DNA of 42,809 nt from JAISFI01 sp031553775. Its GTDB lineage: Bacteria > Bacteroidota > Bacteroidia > Bacteroidales > Azobacteroidaceae. The notes under the pieces are model-generated. The model was not told the DNA's origin, did no database searches, and worked only from the letters and a program-made list of their open reading frames with translations. This document shows, in pieces, positions 28,975 to 37,758 of this stretch. Position 1 is the stretch's first letter; every line of letters starts with the position of its first letter. A program made the translations under genes and the position numbers. The DNA lies in assembly GCA_031553775.1 (NCBI GenBank), contig JAVBLA010000010.1:1-42809 (forward strand), in the 5' to 3' direction.

Positions 28975-30765
28975 ATGTTGAGTATGAAGAGAATTATTAC
29001 TGAGATAAAATTAATTTTGTTTTCTTTTAGTCTATTGTTTCGTATAGACTGTAATAAATATTTTGTATTATTATTTTTTGTATTTCTGTTTTCTACGTTG
29101 TTACAAGGAAATAATTCTGATAATCTTAATAGTTTTTATTCCGTTTCAGCAAAAATAGAACAATACAGTTTTTCGCAACAGACTAAAGCACGAAATTTAA
29201 TAGACTCCATCAAGAATGGTTCTCGTAATTTTCCCGATAGTATCTCTATATTGGCGCAATGTGTTTATTGGGAAGCCCTGGTTAATTACGGACAGGAAGA
29301 AAAAGATAGTATGCTCGTTACTCGGGTCATGAAATTAAAGCAACTGCTTGAAAAACAAAAATCTAAATATAGTTTTGAAAAAGGTATTCTGGAGTATGCC
29401 TTAGCCTCTGATTATTACTTAAATGCTGATTATGGACAATCTTATGTAACCGGTTTGTCAGCATTAGAGCATTTTAAACAAATAAAAGCGGGAAGGCTTA
29501 TTGCAAAAAGTCTCAATTTACAGGGAAATAATTGCAGTATGATAGAAAATTATAAGATGGCGGAAGATTATTATCGTCAGGCATTGATGTTTGTTGATAA
29601 TGCACAGCAGAATGATGAAATTCTGTTAAATATATATAGTGTTTGGGGGCTGACCGGAAAATTGAAAGCATCTGTTGATTCTATGCGGTCTCTTGTTCCT
29701 TCATTTGTTAACAGAAAAGATACTATGATCCTAATGCGTTGTTATTCGAATATGGGTGCATATTATTCTCAGATCGGTGATTTCGGGCAAAGTGAAGATT
29801 GTTATAATGCTATTTTAGATTTAATTCCTACAATAAGCAATAAGCGTATCCTGTTCGGGTTATATCAAAATATAGGTGTTTATTATATGCGCACTAATGA
29901 TTTGAACAATGCTAAAAAGTACGTTGATCTGGCAAAAAATATCTCTATTCAATCTGTCAGTTCTGAGAAACTTGCTTATTCTTACAATGCACTGTCCAGT
30001 ATATTTGAGCGTCAAGGGAAGGTAGATAGTGCTTTTATTTATTTGAAATTATATAATCTATTAAATACCAAAGAAGGAAATAATGCAAAGTTATCCGAAG
30101 TATACCAAGCTTATGTGAACATATGTATGGAATCAATCCAAACAGAACTGGTTCTTGCTGAAAAACAACTACAATTAAAAAACCGGATGCTAATAATTAT
30201 TGGGATTATTGTTATTGTAATACTATTACTTGCTACATTGTTTTTGCTTATGATTCAGCAGAAAAAACGCATAAGAGAAATTGAAAACAAGGAGCTTACA
30301 GATCGACTGCAAAGTAAGCAACAAATTGAACAACTTCAGGGAGAACGTTTGGAATTTCAAGCCAGGGAAATTACCTCCCATGCACTCATGTTGTCTGCTA
30401 AAAACGATGTATTGCAGCAAATCAATACAGTTATCCGCCATTCGACCGGAAAATATGAAGAATTTAGGGAAATAGAAAGGGTAATAAAACACAACTTGGA
30501 TGCGGAAGAAACGTGGACTAACTTCATGTTACATTTTGAACAGGTACATCCCGGTTTTTTTAATAAGCTTAATGCTTTGAACCGGAACCTGACCAAAAAC
30601 GATATCCGACTCTGCGCTTATTTGCGCATCGGTATATCTCCGAAGCAAATAGCACAATTGTTAAATATTTCTCAGAATTCTGTTTTCGTTCATCGCTACC
30701 GCATACGAAAAAAACTAGACATGAGTGAAAATGAAGATTTGGACCAATTTATCTGTAATATTTGA
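28975..30765 (+). CDS. Membrane-anchored TPR protein with C-terminal LuxR-type HTH
   Basis: A 596-residue regulator (ATG 28975; ATG 28984 is equally possible). A hydrophobic N-terminal segment (about residues 15-45) precedes a TPR-like helical sensor region (about 60-390; e.g. GRLIAKSLNLQGNNCSMIEN, then YKMAEDYYRQALMFV). A transmembrane helix (LIIIGIIVIVILLLATLFLL) lies near 406-425, then a coiled coil (KRIREIENKELTDRLQSKQQ...), and a helix-turn-helix near 538-580 (NDIRLCAYLRIGISPKQIAQ, LLNISQNSVFVHRYRIRKKL). This architecture is common in Bacteroidetes, where a periplasmic TPR domain is coupled directly to a cytoplasmic DNA-binding domain. No kinase or receiver domain is present. It is divergent from the LRR gene and 1.9 kb past the GH92 locus; its targets are unknown. 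Confidence 0.87.
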   Translation: MLSMKRIITEIKLILFSFSLLFRIDCNKYFVLLFFVFLFSTLLQGNNSDNLNSFYSVSAKIEQYSFSQQTKARNLIDSIKNGSRNFPDSISILAQCVYWEALVNYGQEEKDSMLVTRVMKLKQLLEKQKSKYSFEKGILEYALASDYYLNADYGQSYVTGLSALEHFKQIKAGRLIAKSLNLQGNNCSMIENYKMAEDYYRQALMFVDNAQQNDEILLNIYSVWGLTGKLKASVDSMRSLVPSFVNRKDTMILMRCYSNMGAYYSQIGDFGQSEDCYNAILDLIPTISNKRILFGLYQNIGVYYMRTNDLNNAKKYVDLAKNISIQSVSSEKLAYSYNALSSIFERQGKVDSAFIYLKLYNLLNTKEGNNAKLSEVYQAYVNICMESIQTELVLAEKQLQLKNRMLIIIGIIVIVILLLATLFLLMIQQKKRIREIENKELTDRLQSKQQIEQLQGERLEFQAREITSHALMLSAKNDVLQQINTVIRHSTGKYEEFREIERVIKHNLDAEETWTNFMLHFEQVHPGFFNKLNALNRNLTKNDIRLCAYLRIGISPKQIAQLLNISQNSVFVHRYRIRKKLDMSENEDLDQFICNI

Positions 30766-30836
30766 TCATTGAATTTTTACAAAAGAACAATTAAGAGGGT
30801 CAAGTTTCCTAAACAATCTTAACTGAACGTCCCGGA

Positions 30837-31700
30837 TTATACCTGGGCATCCTCTTTATTATAATATTGCCCGGGTGTACATCCCATTATTTTTTTAAAC
30901 AGACGGTTGAAATAAGACACGTTTTCAAAAGACAAATTATAAGCGATGTCTTTAATCGGTATATTTTCTACGATTAAAAGATATTGTGCTTTTTCTATCT
31001 TTTTTTGATTGATATAGTCGATAGGCGTTCGATTCATTTCCTTTTTAAAAAGACGGATAAAATGATCGTCGGATAAACTTGAAATATCCGATAAAGTAGA
31101 AATTTTTATCGGTTTATGGACATTCTTCCTGATGTAACTTAATACTCTTAATATGCGTTCATCCGATACATCCGATTTTGGGGTGGCATATCGGATAAAT
31201 CGCGATAATAATTGCAATAAAATTCCTTTGGTTTCCAGAACGGCATATTCGGGTTGGCTCGCATCCATAGCGATATTGTGCAAAAGCATAGGAGGGTTAT
31301 CGTAAACTTTCGGGTCAAATTGCCTCAGCTCACGTCCGTGATTAATTTTCATTAGTCTTTCCACTAGAAGCAAGTCCGGTGGATTCGCCTCTATTTCGAT
31401 CGGAAAATTCATTTCCTCCAATATATTTATGTTCGACGATTGTTTTTCGTATATATGCATGTAATAATGAGAAAAATATCCGTCGCATTCGTAACTATGC
31501 AAGGTAAATGAAGGTATAAGGTATAAATAATGCGGCTTTAACTCTTGAGCATAGCCGGGAAGATTTACCTTGGCTTTCCCTTCCCTGACATAAAACAGGC
31601 GGGTAAAAGGGCTGCTGATCCCTTTCCAGTTCCAGTCGCCATGATGAGCAGAACTTCCGGCGTTTAATAAAATCAATTGCAGGTTATCTATTCCTTTCAT
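30837..31700 (-). CDS. AraC-family transcriptional regulator, probable fucose regulator
   Basis: A 287-residue protein. ATG 31700 is used: the frame stays open upstream but that extension is hydrophobic nonsense and overlaps the fucI start. The N-terminal half (about 1-170) is a cupin-like sensing domain (FTRLFYVREGKAKVNLPGY, PHYLYLIPSFTLHSYECDG). The last 100 residues are a two-HTH AraC domain (ILRVLSYIRKNVHKPIKIST, LSDDHFIRLFKKEMNRTPID, and VSYFNRLFKKIMGCTPGQYY). It is transcribed divergently from fucI, which suggests control of the fuc genes, perhaps by fucose or fuculose-1-phosphate. The fuc regulator of B. thetaiotaomicron is, as I recall, of GntR type, so this would be a different regulator. 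Confidence 0.88.
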   Translation of the reverse strand: MKGIDNLQLILLNAGSSAHHGDWNWKGISSPFTRLFYVREGKAKVNLPGYAQELKPHYLYLIPSFTLHSYECDGYFSHYYMHIYEKQSSNINILEEMNFPIEIEANPPDLLLVERLMKINHGRELRQFDPKVYDNPPMLLHNIAMDASQPEYAVLETKGILLQLLSRFIRYATPKSDVSDERILRVLSYIRKNVHKPIKISTLSDISSLSDDHFIRLFKKEMNRTPIDYINQKKIEKAQYLLIVENIPIKDIAYNLSFENVSYFNRLFKKIMGCTPGQYYNKEDAQV

Positions 31701-31704
31701 TTGG

Positions 31705-31712
31705 CAAAAATA
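31705..31712 (-). promoter_or_regulatory. Candidate -7 box just before the araC-type gene
   Basis: CAAAAATA on the plus strand reads TATTTTTG on the minus strand. Only four bases separate it from the ATG at 31700, so a transcript would have almost no leader. Confidence 0.4.
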
Positions 31713-31731
31713 AGTTTTTTTAATTACAAAT

Positions 31732-31751
31732 ATCGAAATAGTACTATCGAT
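31732..31751. promoter_or_regulatory. Palindromic site in the araC-fucI intergenic region
   Basis: A perfect 10-bp palindrome ATAGTACTAT (31738-31747) is flanked by ATCG on the left (after two extra A) and CGAT on the right. It lies between the two divergent promoters, a natural operator position. Confidence 0.35.
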
Positions 31752-31789
31752 TGTCGGAATTATATAAAGAAAAAATAGAATTCGTATAA

Positions 31790-31797
31790 TATATTTG
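31790..31797 (+). promoter_or_regulatory. Candidate -7 box for the fuc operon
   Basis: TATATTTG followed by C matches TAnnTTTG, 35 bases before the fucI ATG. No good -33 box is visible, which fits activator-dependent control. Confidence 0.55.
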
Positions 31798-31832
31798 CAA
31801 AAACAAGAATCAACTATTAAAAATACAATATC

Positions 31833-33620
31833 ATGAAAACAAAAAGATTTCAAGGCGATTGGCCGAAAATAGGTATCCGTCCTACTATTGACGGACGTAT
31901 GGGTGGTGTTCGTGAATCATTGGAAAATCAGACCATGAATATGGCTGAAAGTGTAGTAAAATTATTGACTTCTACTGTAAAATATCCCGATGGAACTCCT
32001 GTTCAATGTGTAATTGCCGATTCTACTATCGGACGTGTGGCAGAAAGCGCTGCCTGTGCCGAAAAATTCAAAAGGGAAAATGTAGGTGTAACAATCACTG
32101 TAACTCCTTGCTGGTGTTACGGAAGCGAAACCATGGATATGGATTCTCATACGGTAAAAGCTGTTTGGGGATTCAATGGAACCGAACGTCCGGGAGCTGT
32201 ATACCTGGCGGCGGTGTTAGCTGCGCATACACAGAAAGGTTTACCGGCTTTCGGTATTTACGGACATGATGTACAGGATGCCGGAACTACCGAAATTCCT
32301 GAAGATGTGAAAGAAAAAATGCTTCGTTTCTCAAAAGCCGCCCTATCGGTTGCTATTATGAGGGGAAAATCGTATTTATCTATAGGAGCTGTATGTATGG
32401 GTATTGCCGGTTCGATCGTCAATACTGATTTCTTTGAAGATTATTTAGGTATGCGGTGCGAGGGAATTGATGAAGTGGAAATTATCCGCCGCATGTCTGA
32501 AGGTATTTATGATAAAGAAGAATTTGAGAAAGCGCTGGCATGGGCGAAAGCCAATTGCAGGGAAGGCGAAGATGTTTGTAATCGCAAGGATTTGCAGAAA
32601 GACCGTGCCGGAAAAGATAAAGATTGGGAATTCATAGTAAAAATGACATTGATTGTCAGGGATCTTATGATCGGTAATCCCAAATTAAAAGAAATGGGAT
32701 TTGGGGAAGAGGCTCTCGGCCATAATGCCCTTGCCGGAGGTTTCCAGGGACAACGCCAGTGGACGGATTTTTATCCCAATGGCGACTTTACCGAAGCAAT
32801 TATGAATTCGTCGTTCGATTGGACCGGAATTCGTCAGCCATTCGTACTGGCAACCGAAAACGATGCTTTGAACGGTACTGCTATGCTGTTTGGTTATCTG
32901 CTGACTAATACCGCCCAGATATTTGCCGATGTCCGTACTTATTGGAGTCCTGAAGCTGTAGAACGGGTTACCGGTAAAAAGCTGACAGGGAAAGCAAGCA
33001 ATGGTATCATTCACCTGATAAACTCTGGAGCTGCTTCTCTCGATGGCTCGGCCCGTCAATCGGATGCTGCCGGAAATCCGGCAATGAAGCCTTTCTGGGA
33101 GGTCACAGAAACAGAAGCTAAAGCTTGCCTGGATGCAACCACCTGGGTACCTGCCAACCGTGAATATTTTCGGGGAGGAGGTTTCTCTTCCAAATTCCTT
33201 ACCCGTGAAGGAATGCCCTGTACAATGGTCCGCCTGAACCTGGTAAAAGGTCTGGGCCCTGTATTGCAAATTGCAGAGGGCTGGACCGTGGAATTGGACC
33301 CTGCTGCTCATAAAATCCTGGATGATCGTACCGACAAAGGCTGGCCGACTACCTGGTTTGCTCCCCGCCTCACGAACAGCGATAACTTTAAAGATGTATA
33401 TTCCGTAATGAACAATTGGGGAGCCAACCACGGTTCTATCAGCTACGGACATATCGGAGCCGATCTGATCACATTAGCGTCCATGTTGCGTATCCCTGTT
33501 TGTATGCATAATGTGGAGGATAAAAATATTTTCCGTCCTGCAGCCTGGGGCGCATTCGGTATGGATAAAGAAGGTGCGGACTATCGTGCCTGTCAAACCT
33601 ACGGACCTCTTTATAAATAA
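31833..33620 (+). CDS. fucI: L-fucose isomerase
   Basis: A 595-residue cytosolic enzyme converting L-fucose to L-fuculose, first step of the fucose pathway. It matches FucI end to end, including the N-terminal PKIGIRPTIDGRMGGVRESL. Catalytic metal ligands seen in E. coli FucI (Glu337, Asp361, His528) correspond to Glu342 (ATENDALNG), Asp366 (FADVRTYWSPEA) and His540 (SYGHIGADLITLASML), with the Glu-Asp spacing of 24 kept exactly. Length is normal. First gene of a fucI-fucA-fucK-fucP operon; fucA starts 8 bases after its stop. D-arabinose is a common side substrate. Confidence 0.97.
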   Translation: MKTKRFQGDWPKIGIRPTIDGRMGGVRESLENQTMNMAESVVKLLTSTVKYPDGTPVQCVIADSTIGRVAESAACAEKFKRENVGVTITVTPCWCYGSETMDMDSHTVKAVWGFNGTERPGAVYLAAVLAAHTQKGLPAFGIYGHDVQDAGTTEIPEDVKEKMLRFSKAALSVAIMRGKSYLSIGAVCMGIAGSIVNTDFFEDYLGMRCEGIDEVEIIRRMSEGIYDKEEFEKALAWAKANCREGEDVCNRKDLQKDRAGKDKDWEFIVKMTLIVRDLMIGNPKLKEMGFGEEALGHNALAGGFQGQRQWTDFYPNGDFTEAIMNSSFDWTGIRQPFVLATENDALNGTAMLFGYLLTNTAQIFADVRTYWSPEAVERVTGKKLTGKASNGIIHLINSGAASLDGSARQSDAAGNPAMKPFWEVTETEAKACLDATTWVPANREYFRGGGFSSKFLTREGMPCTMVRLNLVKGLGPVLQIAEGWTVELDPAAHKILDDRTDKGWPTTWFAPRLTNSDNFKDVYSVMNNWGANHGSISYGHIGADLITLASMLRIPVCMHNVEDKNIFRPAAWGAFGMDKEGADYRACQTYGPLYK

Positions 33621-33627
33621 ATTGAAA

Positions 33628-34272
33628 ATGATAACAGAAAATCATATAGCCGAATTTATAGAGCAGGCTCACCGTGTAGGCAAAGAACGTTTGCAGCTTT
33701 GTAGCAGCGGAAACCTTTCGTGGAGAGTGGAGGAAAATACAGCTCTGGTTTCCGGAACAGGTTCCTGGCTTCCCTGCCTGAAAAAAGAAAATGTGGCTGT
33801 TTGTGAAATATCCGGTGGTAACCGGATTGATGGGCCCAAACCATCGATGGAAAGCTCTTTCCATCTGGGAATTTTACGTACACGCAAGGATATGAACGTT
33901 GTTTTGCATTTTCAATCGGAATATGCAACGATTATTTCCTGTATGAAGGATCAGCCAACGGATTTTAATGTAACAGCAGAAGTTCCATGCTATTGCGGGA
34001 AAGAAATTCCTGTTCTTCCCTATTATCGTCCGGGATCGCCCGAATTGGCTAAAGCCGTAACAGAGGCAATGACTGCTCATGATTGTATTTTATTGAGCAA
34101 ACACGGGCAGGTGGTTTGTGGAAAAGATTTCGACGATGCTTTTCAAAAAGCGGTATTTTTCGAAATGGCCTGCAATATTATTGTTCGTGCAGGCAAGGGC
34201 AATTATCTTACTCTTACAGAAGATGAAATAGACGACCTGGAAGTTTACGTATTAGGGAAAAAACAAAAATGA
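33628..34272 (+). CDS. fucA: L-fuculose-1-phosphate aldolase (class II aldolase family)
   Basis: A 214-residue enzyme of the class II aldolase/adducin fold, expected to split L-fuculose-1-phosphate into dihydroxyacetone phosphate and L-lactaldehyde. ATG 33628 is used; the longer frame runs back into fucI. Compared with E. coli FucA, catalytic Glu73 is Glu75 (MESSFHLGI), zinc ligand His92 is His94 (VLHFQ), and His155 is His159 (LSKHGQVV). The third zinc ligand His94 of E. coli is Gln96 here. The GNLSWRV segment near residue 30 replaces the usual GN(V/L)S phosphate-binding motif. Placement between fucI and fucK makes the role firm despite the ligand change. Confidence 0.9.
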   Translation: MITENHIAEFIEQAHRVGKERLQLCSSGNLSWRVEENTALVSGTGSWLPCLKKENVAVCEISGGNRIDGPKPSMESSFHLGILRTRKDMNVVLHFQSEYATIISCMKDQPTDFNVTAEVPCYCGKEIPVLPYYRPGSPELAKAVTEAMTAHDCILLSKHGQVVCGKDFDDAFQKAVFFEMACNIIVRAGKGNYLTLTEDEIDDLEVYVLGKKQK

Positions 34273-34287
34273 GCTAAATCATATCTG

Positions 34288-35742
34288 ATGGATCATTCTT
34301 ATCTGGCCTTGGATTTGGGAGCCGGTAGCGGACGTGCGATTGCCGGATATTTCAAAGACGGACGTATTTATACGGATGAAATAATAAGGTTCGAGAACCG
34401 GCCGGTACAACTCGGGAATACCGTGTACTGGGATTTCCTTTCACTTTTTGAAAATGTAAAGAAAGGAATTTCCCTTGCGGTCAGGAAAGGCTATAATCTG
34501 CAGGGAATTGCTGTGGATACCTGGGGGGTAGACTTCGGACTGATTGACAGAAACGGAACCCTGCTGTCAAACCCGGTTACCTATCGGGACAGGCGGACAA
34601 ACGGGATGAGCACAGAAGCCTTTAAGTTACTTTCAAAAGAAGAAATGTACTACATTTCGGGTATTCAATTGATGGAAATAAATACCCTGTTTCAATTATT
34701 GAGTCTAAAAAAACAAAATGCACCGGTCCTCGATATTGCCGATAAATTATTGTTTACACCGGATCTTATTAACTATTTTCTCACAGGTAAAACGTCCAAC
34801 GAATACACGATAGCTTCCACCTCTCAACTACTGAATGCCAGAACAGGAGAATGGGATGAATCGTTATTCGAACGTTTGGACTTACCCAGGCTCATGGAAA
34901 AGATTATTGATCCGGGAGCAACAATAGGTGCGTTAACATGGGAAATAGCCGAAGAAACAGGCGCCTTCAACGCGAAAGTGTATGCTGTAGGCTCGCATGA
35001 TACGGCAAGTGCTATTGCAGCTATTCCCGCCGGAGATGATCGTTGGGCTTTCCTGAGTTCCGGTACCTGGTCTTTACTGGGGGTGTTGACGGAAAACCCT
35101 GTTCTGACGGAAGAAGCATTAGTAAACGATTTTACGAATGAGGGAGGTGTGGACGGTAAAATTCTGTTCATGCGTAACATCACAGGCTTGTGGTTGCTGC
35201 AACGCCTGATGAATGAATGGGAAAAGGAAGAGAAACAGTCGTATGAAGTTTTGTTGTCGGAAGCCTCAAAGGCAGTTCCGTTCCGCAGTATTGTGGATAG
35301 TGATGATGAAATCTTCTCTAATCCTCCGGATATGAGTCAGGCGATTTGTGAATTTTGTGAAATCAAGAGACAACCGATTCCCAGAACCAAAGGGGAATAT
35401 GTCCGCTGTGTACTTGAATCGCTTGCCTTGAAATACTCTGCTGTTATGCAACGATTGAAACAAAGTACCGGCAAATCGATTGAAAAAGTGTATATTGTAG
35501 GAGGCGGAAGTCAGAATACATTGCTGAATCAAATGATTGCCGATGCGCTGGATATGGAGGTAATAGTGGGATTAACCGAAGCCACCGCCATCGGAAATAT
35601 TATGCAACAAGCCATTGCCGACGGCTATGTTGAAGATTGGAAAGCCGGACATGAAATAATAAGAAACAGCTTTGAATTTGTAAGTTATAAACCGGAAAAG
35701 CATAATCTGTGGCATGACCGGCTACGGGAATCCGGCTGTTAA
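34288..35742 (+). CDS. fucK: L-fuculokinase, rhamnulokinase-like FGGY kinase
   Basis: A 484-residue sugar kinase that should phosphorylate L-fuculose to L-fuculose-1-phosphate. Motifs: LALDLGAGSGRAIAG at the start, AVDTWGVDFGLID near 77, GSHDTASAIAAIPAGD, LSSGTWSLLG, and the ATP-site VYIVGGGSQNTLLNQMIADA. These match rhamnulokinase (RhaB) better than E. coli FucK, as is usual for Bacteroides fuc operons. Assignment to fucose rests on its place between fucA and fucP; no rhamnose genes are in the window. It lies 15 bases after fucA. Confidence 0.87.
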   Translation: MDHSYLALDLGAGSGRAIAGYFKDGRIYTDEIIRFENRPVQLGNTVYWDFLSLFENVKKGISLAVRKGYNLQGIAVDTWGVDFGLIDRNGTLLSNPVTYRDRRTNGMSTEAFKLLSKEEMYYISGIQLMEINTLFQLLSLKKQNAPVLDIADKLLFTPDLINYFLTGKTSNEYTIASTSQLLNARTGEWDESLFERLDLPRLMEKIIDPGATIGALTWEIAEETGAFNAKVYAVGSHDTASAIAAIPAGDDRWAFLSSGTWSLLGVLTENPVLTEEALVNDFTNEGGVDGKILFMRNITGLWLLQRLMNEWEKEEKQSYEVLLSEASKAVPFRSIVDSDDEIFSNPPDMSQAICEFCEIKRQPIPRTKGEYVRCVLESLALKYSAVMQRLKQSTGKSIEKVYIVGGGSQNTLLNQMIADALDMEVIVGLTEATAIGNIMQQAIADGYVEDWKAGHEIIRNSFEFVSYKPEKHNLWHDRLRESGC

Positions 35743-35783
35743 GCGATGTATATACTGTAAATCAACATATTAAATATTAAACC

Positions 35784-37091
35784 ATGAGCACAAAAAAACA
35801 AGGTTTATTTACCGGTAAAAATGGGGTGAACTACTTATTCCCATTTATTCTGGTTACGTCTTTATTCGCGTTGTGGGGCTTTGCCAATGATATTACTAAC
35901 CCCATGGTGGCCGCATTTAAAAACATATTGTTAATCTCTAATTTTGAAAGTTCGTTGGTGCAGTTTGCATTTTATGGAGGCTATTGTTTTATGGCCATAC
36001 CCGCAGCTATATTTGCCAAACGCTTCAATTACAAGAAGGGTATTCTGATGGGGCTCGGCCTTTATTCGCTGGGATGTTTCCTTTTTGTTCCGGCTGGAAA
36101 TGCGATGGCTTTCTGGGCATTTCTCCTTGCTTACTTCGTGATGACTTGCGGTTTGGCATTTCTTGAAACAACATCCAATCCTTTTATCCTGTCGATGGGA
36201 CCGGAAGAAACGTCTACACGCAGACTGAACTTTGCCCAGGCGTTTAATCCGATAGGTTCGTTAACGGGAATGCTTGTCGCCAAAGAATTTATCCTTTCAA
36301 GATTGAATCCGGCTACCGAGTCAGAGCGGGAGGCATTACAAATAACTAATCCGGATATGTTTATTGAAATGCAAAAAAGTGACTTATCCGTAATCAGTTT
36401 GCCGTATCTGATACTTGGAGGTGTAGTGCTCCTCTTCTTCCTGGTATTTCTTATCTCCCGTCTTCCGAACGATACCTCGAAACAGGAGGGTCCATTACAT
36501 ATTGGAGCTACATTCAGACGCCTTTTTGAAAATAAACGCTATATATGGGCAGTTGTTACACAGGCGTTTTACGTAGGTGTGCAGATAATGGTATGGACAT
36601 TCATTATACAATATGCCGAAGCAGAACTGGGTATGTCCAAGGCAGATGCACAAGGCTACAATATGATTGCCATGGGAATATTTGTAGTCAGCCGTTTCGT
36701 CTGCACCTTCCTGTTGAAATATATAAAACCCAGCTATTTGCTTTTATGTCTGGCTCTCGGTGGTATTGTTTTTACTTTTGGAACTATTTTTATACGCGGG
36801 ATGCTCGGTCTTTACAGTCTTGTAGCTATTTCAGCCTGTATGTCGCTGATGTTCCCTACCATATATGGTATCGCACTGAAAGGTTTGGGAGACGATGCTA
36901 AATTGGGTTCTGCAGGACTGATCCTGGCTATCGGAGGCGGTTGTTTGATGCCTCCATTGCAGGGTTTGCTTATCGATAAAGCTGTTTGGTTCGATTCTTT
37001 ATCTTCCATAAGAGTCTCATTTGTATTACCCTTGATTTGCTTTATGGTGATAGCTGCTTTCGGTCGCTGGGTAGAAAAATATTCTAAGTGA
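35784..37091 (+). CDS. fucP: L-fucose:H+ symporter
   Basis: A 435-residue MFS transporter with about 12 membrane helices, bringing L-fucose across the inner membrane with a proton. It carries ALWGFANDITNPMV, with Asp36 matching E. coli FucP Asp46, and GLAFLETTSNPFIL, with Glu128 matching Glu135; both are needed for proton coupling and sugar binding in the E. coli protein. FFLVFLISRLPND marks the central loop. It lies 41 bases after fucK, the fourth gene of the operon. Confidence 0.94.
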   Translation: MSTKKQGLFTGKNGVNYLFPFILVTSLFALWGFANDITNPMVAAFKNILLISNFESSLVQFAFYGGYCFMAIPAAIFAKRFNYKKGILMGLGLYSLGCFLFVPAGNAMAFWAFLLAYFVMTCGLAFLETTSNPFILSMGPEETSTRRLNFAQAFNPIGSLTGMLVAKEFILSRLNPATESEREALQITNPDMFIEMQKSDLSVISLPYLILGGVVLLFFLVFLISRLPNDTSKQEGPLHIGATFRRLFENKRYIWAVVTQAFYVGVQIMVWTFIIQYAEAELGMSKADAQGYNMIAMGIFVVSRFVCTFLLKYIKPSYLLLCLALGGIVFTFGTIFIRGMLGLYSLVAISACMSLMFPTIYGIALKGLGDDAKLGSAGLILAIGGGCLMPPLQGLLIDKAVWFDSLSSIRVSFVLPLICFMVIAAFGRWVEKYSK

Positions 37092-37157
37092 TATTTGAAT
37101 TCGGGACACTAATTTTTGTGATCATTTATTGTCATTTTTAATCATATACTTTTTAAG

Positions 37158-37733
37158 ATGAACCAAATTATAATTTATACAGCCGTCTTTATGTTTGTTT
37201 TCCAGGGATGTTGTAATAAACCGGAACAAACAAAACAACAGGAAAATGTGAATAAGGAAACCGTTTCTACCTGGCAGGGAGAGTTTAACGGAATACTTCC
37301 GATGCTGGGCCATCGCAACTGGATTTTGATTGTGGATAAGGCATTCCCCCTGCAGAGTTCAGAAGGAATGAAGTATATCGATACAAAGGAAGGACTGCTG
37401 GACGTTGCTGGTAAAGTACTTTCCGATATTGAAAATACCCCCCATGTGAATGCCATTGTTTACACAGATAAAGAGCTGAAATACGTGAACGAGGAGTTGG
37501 CTCCAGGTATCGATGCTTACAAATCCGGTTTATATAAGTTATTGGACAAATACAATGCACAAACGCTCGATCATGAAGCTATATTTGCCAAACTGGATGC
37601 CGCTTCGAAACTCTTTACTGTAATAGTGCTTAAAACCGATATGGTTCTGCCTTATACATCTGTATTTATTGAATTGGATTGTGGGTATTGGACTTCTGAA
37701 AAAGAAACTAAGTTGAGGAATCTGATGAAGTAA
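37158..37733 (+). CDS. Lipoprotein of the RbsD/FucU mutarotase family
   Basis: A 191-residue protein with a lipobox (VFQGC, Cys18) and a short charged linker, then a full-length RbsD/FucU-like domain. MLGHRNWILIVDKAFPL aligns with the RbsD/FucU motif LGHTD...V.DAG.P: His52 and Asp60 keep the spacing of catalytic His20 and Asp28 of E. coli RbsD. Near the C-terminus, TDMVLPYTSVFIEL keeps the Tyr (Tyr166) of the PYANI motif, though the Asn is replaced. This family interconverts sugar anomers; known RbsD and FucU are cytosolic. A lipid anchor puts this one outside the cytoplasm. It follows fucP by 66 bases, so L-fucose is the likely substrate. Confidence 0.75.
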   Translation: MNQIIIYTAVFMFVFQGCCNKPEQTKQQENVNKETVSTWQGEFNGILPMLGHRNWILIVDKAFPLQSSEGMKYIDTKEGLLDVAGKVLSDIENTPHVNAIVYTDKELKYVNEELAPGIDAYKSGLYKLLDKYNAQTLDHEAIFAKLDAASKLFTVIVLKTDMVLPYTSVFIELDCGYWTSEKETKLRNLMK

Positions 37734-37758
37734 GGTAAGGAACTAACTGAGTTTTATA

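Noticed and set aside
28951..28977. TTG start for the TPR/LuxR regulator at 28951
   Set aside because: It falls inside the TATATTTG box; an ATG follows at 28975.
32685..33452. Long open frame of 255 codons antisense to fucI
   Set aside because: It mirrors the coding of a firmly identified enzyme, and its protein has no family resemblance or start signals.
37092..37157. Possible promoter TAATTTTTG between fucP and the mutarotase gene
   Set aside because: The spacer has three bases instead of two, and no -33 box is present; co-transcription with fucP is simpler.
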